Of a stretch of DNA of 14,677 bases, positions 12,445 through 14,677 are shown in pieces. The notes under the pieces were generated by a model, which was not told the origin of the DNA, made no database searches, and was given only the letters and a program-made list of their open reading frames with translations. Position 1 is the first letter of the stretch, and every line of letters starts with the position of its first letter. This DNA is from Gammaproteobacteria bacterium (GTDB lineage Bacteria; Pseudomonadota; Gammaproteobacteria; JALTLT01), in assembly GCA_027001815.1 (NCBI GenBank), contig JALTLT010000256.1, positions 1-14,677 on the forward strand, given 5' to 3'. Both the position numbers and the translations under genes were made by a program.

Positions 12445-13323
12445 ATGATCATCAACAATGCGAATCTGAACGCCCTTTACACCGGCTTCAAGACTGTCTT
12501 CAACGAGGCCTTCGGCGCTACGCCTTCGGACTACGAGAAGGTGGCGATGGAGGTGCCGTCAGCCACCCGGCAGGAGACCTACGGCTGGCTCGGGCAGACC
12601 ACCAAGTTCCGGGAGTGGCTGGGGGATCGGGTGATCCAGAACCTCGAGGCGCACGACTACACCATCAAGAACCGCTCCTTCGAGAACACCATCGGCGTGG
12701 ACCGCGAGGACATCGAGGACGATACGTTCGGCGTGTACCGCCCTCTGATCGCCCAGCTTGGGGAGGATGCCAAGCGCCATCCCGACGAACTGGTGTTCCA
12801 GCTCCTGGCGGATGGTTTTACCCAGACCTGCTACGACGGCCAGTACTTCTTCGATACCGACCATCCGGTGGCGGGGCAGAGCGTGGCCAACACCCAGGGT
12901 GGCACCGGCACCCCCTGGTTCCTCCTGGACACTTCCCGTGTGGTCAAGCCGTTCATCTTCCAGAAGCGCAAGGACTACAACTTCGTGGCGATGGACAACG
13001 AGACCGACGAGGCGGTGTTCATGCGCAAGCACTTCCGCTACGGCGTCGATGCCCGGGTCAATGCCGGCTATGGCCTCTGGCAGCTCGCCTACGCCAGCAA
13101 ACAGACCCTCGACCTCACCAGTTACGCCGACGCGCGTGCAGCGATGATGTCGTTCAAGGGGGACAACGGCAAGCCGCTGGGGATCCGGCCCACTCTGCTG
13201 GTCGTGCCGCCGGCCCTGGAGAAGCAGGCCCTGGACGTGGTCCAGGCAGAGCGACTGGCCAATGGCGCCACCAACACCTACCGCAACACCGCGCAGGTGC
13301 TGGTAAGCCCCTGGCTGAGCTGA
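12445..13323 (+). CDS. Major capsid protein (Mu T-like, Mu-like_gpT)
   Basis: The 292-residue protein matches the Mu gpT major head family. The N-terminus MIINNANLNALYTGFKTVFN is characteristic, followed by WLGQTTKFREWLGDRVIQNL, YTIKNRSFENTIGVDREDIE and DGQYFFDTDHPVAGQSVANT; the C-terminal part ends with RPTLLVVPPALEKQAL and NTAQVLVSPWLS. AGGAGG (12432-12437) supports the ATG at 12445. Mu T is not cut like HK97 capsids, and the length here is close to the family norm. It is in the expected order after protease, scaffold and decoration genes. Confidence 0.93.
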   Translation: MIINNANLNALYTGFKTVFNEAFGATPSDYEKVAMEVPSATRQETYGWLGQTTKFREWLGDRVIQNLEAHDYTIKNRSFENTIGVDREDIEDDTFGVYRPLIAQLGEDAKRHPDELVFQLLADGFTQTCYDGQYFFDTDHPVAGQSVANTQGGTGTPWFLLDTSRVVKPFIFQKRKDYNFVAMDNETDEAVFMRKHFRYGVDARVNAGYGLWQLAYASKQTLDLTSYADARAAMMSFKGDNGKPLGIRPTLLVVPPALEKQALDVVQAERLANGATNTYRNTAQVLVSPWLS

Positions 13324-13335
13324 GGAGGGTAACCG

Positions 13336-13626
13336 ATGGCTGAGCGCAAGAAGACCACGCCGAAGAAGGCGGCCGGCGCCGATACTCCGGAGAAGACCAC
13401 CGACGCGGAGTCGATGGCCGGGACCGAGAGCCAGGGCGCCGGGGATGGTGGAGCCGCAGACGGTGGTGTCCCGATGATCCGGGTCACCACCCGGCGCGAC
13501 GGATTCCGGCGGGCAGGCCGGGCCTGGTTCGGTACGACGGAGGTTCGGGCCGACGAGATCACGGAGGAGCAGCTCGCCGCCATCGAGGCGGAGCCCATGC
13601 TCACCGTGGTGAAGGTGACCGGTTAA
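13336..13626 (+). CDS. FluMu N-terminal domain / HI1506-related protein (Mu gp35 region)
   Basis: The 96-residue product has a disordered, basic-then-acidic first half (ERKKTTPKKAAGADTPEKTT) and a small C-terminal domain of FluMu_N type: MIRVTTRRDGFRRAGRAWFG followed by TEEQLAAIEAEPMLTVVKV. Related proteins sit directly after the major capsid gene in Mu-like phages (HI1506 in the Haemophilus FluMu prophage). GAGGAGGG (13322-13329) supports the ATG at 13336. A small head-associated or head-tail joining role is likely from position only. Its stop abuts the next ATG. Confidence 0.8.
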   Translation: MAERKKTTPKKAAGADTPEKTTDAESMAGTESQGAGDGGAADGGVPMIRVTTRRDGFRRAGRAWFGTTEVRADEITEEQLAAIEAEPMLTVVKVTG

Positions 13627-14046
13627 ATGGGGTACTGCACGATCCAGCAGATGGAGGCCCGCTTCGGTCGGGATGAGCTGATCCAGCTCACCGACCGGAG
13701 CGGTACCGGTGAGCTGGATACCCAGGTGCTGAACGAAGCGATCGAGGACGCCAGCAACGAGATCGATGGCTATCTCGGCGGCCGCTACACCCTGCCGCTC
13801 GCGGTCGTGCCGACGGTGCTGGTGCGCTTGGCATGCAACATCGCGCGCCTCAATCTCTATGAGGTCGAGCCTCCCCCCAACGTTCGGCAGCGCTACGAGG
13901 ATGCAGTCAGGTTCCTCCAGGCCGTGAGTGCTGGTCGGGTCTCGCTCGGCATTGATGCGGAGGGTGCAAAGGCCCCGCCCTCCGGAGGGGCGGAGATGGT
14001 TTCGGGCGGGCGGGTCTTCAGTCGTGACGACAACGGCTTCGTCTGA
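13627..14046 (+). CDS. Mu gp36-like protein (DUF1320)
   Basis: This 139-residue protein matches DUF1320, the Mu gp36 family of head-tail connector-region proteins. The signature start YCTIQQMEARFGRDELIQLTD is followed by ALNEAIEDAS-like helices (LNEAIEDASNEIDGYLGGRY, then TLPLAVVPTVLVRLACNIAR) and RYEDAVRFLQAVSAGRVSLG. The structure is helical, like gp6/adaptor-type connectors of long-tailed phages. The ATG at 13627 directly follows the preceding stop, and its stop overlaps the next start (TGATG), so translation is probably coupled. A serine/glycine tail ends in FSRDDNGFV. Confidence 0.87.
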   Translation: MGYCTIQQMEARFGRDELIQLTDRSGTGELDTQVLNEAIEDASNEIDGYLGGRYTLPLAVVPTVLVRLACNIARLNLYEVEPPPNVRQRYEDAVRFLQAVSAGRVSLGIDAEGAKAPPSGGAEMVSGGRVFSRDDNGFV

Positions 14047-14477
14047 TGATCGACTACGGTGCCATCGACGACGCGGTCATCAATCAGATCGCTGGTGCAT
14101 CCGCCGGAGCCTTCCTGTCCGTAGCGACGCTGGACCATGAAGAGCAGCTCTTCGAAGGGACACCGCGACCGCCTTGCGCCTTCACGCTGATCGGCGAGAG
14201 CCACTATGACGAGCCTGCTGGCGCTACACGGTACCAGGATGGTCGCCTCGATGTGCTGGTGTATGTCAAGGCACGCAACGCGCGTGGTGATGGGGCAGCA
14301 CGCAAGGCGGACGGGGGAGCCTATGACCTCATCTCCGAGGTCAAGCGTGCGTTGGTCGGATTCGAGCCGGTCACCTGCGCACCGCTGCATCTCGTTTCCG
14401 TGGCCCCTCGTTACATCACCCGAAACATCGCAGTCTACAAGCTGACGTTCCGGACCACGTTTGAGGAGGAGTTCTGA
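14046..14477 (+). CDS. Mu gp37-like protein (DUF1834)
   Basis: The 143-residue product fits the DUF1834 / Mu gp37 family next to gp36. Typical parts are the N-terminal helix IDYGAIDDAVINQIAGA, the middle strands PRPPCAFTLIGESHYDEPAG and GRLDVLVYVKARNAR, the helix AYDLISEVKRALVGF and the final strand VYKLTFRTTFEEEF. The fold resembles tail-terminator or tail-completion proteins, which sit at the head-proximal end of the tail. It starts at TGATG and its stop overlaps the next ATG the same way, continuing an unbroken chain of coupled genes. Confidence 0.82.
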   Translation: MIDYGAIDDAVINQIAGASAGAFLSVATLDHEEQLFEGTPRPPCAFTLIGESHYDEPAGATRYQDGRLDVLVYVKARNARGDGAARKADGGAYDLISEVKRALVGFEPVTCAPLHLVSVAPRYITRNIAVYKLTFRTTFEEEF

Positions 14478-14677
14478 TGCCCACCTACCACGGCCGCAAG
14501 GCCCAGGCCCTGCTCCAGCGCGAGAGCAACTTCAAGACCGCTCCGGCCACGCCGGCCGCGGTCAAGATCAAGTTCGACGAGATTTCGTTCCGCGACCAGG
14601 TGGATCATCAGGAGAACGCCACCATCGAGGACACGGCCCTCGCCGGCAAGCGGGACATCTCCGACGTCGGGTTCAGC
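14477..14677 (+). CDS. Probable tail tube protein, partial (Phage_tube_2-like), 3' end missing
   Basis: An ATG at 14477 (TGATG with the previous stop, GAGGAGGAG at 14463-14471) opens a frame with no stop before the window end, giving 67 residues. The start (MPTYHGRKAQALLQRESNFK) and the strand pattern that follows (AAVKIKFDEISFRDQVDHQE, then DTALAGKRDISDVGFS) resemble the N-terminus of siphovirus-type tail tube proteins. In Mu the gene after gp37/gp38 leads to the contractile sheath L; this sequence does not look like a sheath. With only 67 residues the call is tentative. Confidence 0.6.
   Translation, partial: MPTYHGRKAQALLQRESNFKTAPATPAAVKIKFDEISFRDQVDHQENATIEDTALAGKRDISDVGFS

Noticed and set aside
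1..14677. CRISPR arrays, tRNA genes, insertion sequences, prophage ends
   Set aside because: No regularly spaced repeats, cloverleaf sequences, transposase genes or terminal inverted repeats were seen in the window.

Overview
This window is a stretch of a Mu-like transposable prophage. Every supported gene reads on the + strand, and the gene order matches the Mu middle and late region: Mor-type activator, regulators, lysis genes, gp25 to gp31 homologues, protease/scaffold, major head protein, gp35 to gp37 homologues, then the first tail gene, cut by the window end. The very high G+C and strong Shine-Dalgarno sites suggest a high-GC proteobacterial host, probably a gammaproteobacterium. No host gene, tRNA, rRNA, CRISPR array, IS element or prophage end is visible.

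Layout. (1) 15-2921 is a regulatory block: a Mor-family activator, two small unknown genes, a P22_AR_N-type antirepressor-like protein, a structured non-coding cassette, a BRO-N antirepressor-like protein and a small unknown protein. (2) 2956-3006 is a predicted activator-dependent late promoter. (3) 3007-4310 holds lysis genes: a GH108 endolysin, a 3TM holin and a small unknown gene. (4) 4323-10476 holds gp25-, gp26- and gp27-like proteins, the large terminase, the DUF935 portal, a Mu F-like minor head protein with a C-terminal PBECR-like nuclease domain, and the gpG-like morphogenesis protein. (5) 10477-10849 is non-coding, with phased TTAAACG repeats and a terminator-like hairpin. (6) 10850-10900 is a second copy of the predicted promoter. 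(7) 10901-14677 holds the I-type protease with an in-frame nested scaffold start, a decoration-like protein, the T-type major capsid protein, three connector-region proteins and a partial tail-tube-like gene.

Two regulatory systems stand out. The 267-base gap at 1789-2055 looks like a P1 c4 / P4 CI-type antisense RNA immunity cassette: a promoter, a hairpin presenting CCGCCAA, an intrinsic terminator, an RNA with a closed stem and two hairpins whose junction carries CTTGGCGG, and then CGCCAAG overlapping a strong AAGGAG ribosome-binding site. Second, two promoters 7.9 kb apart share ATTAA-N6-TTAAT, a 23-base spacer, a -10-like hexamer and GTGGCGGCATGG. Both would start transcription at or next to the initiator ATG (leaderless mRNA), with the dyad centred 43.5 bases upstream. 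That is the geometry expected for Mor/C-type activators.

How the genes would work together: the Mor-like protein would switch on both dyad promoters, giving the lysis/packaging operon and the capsid operon. The c4-like RNA and the two antirepressor-like proteins would form a separate immunity or anti-immunity circuit.
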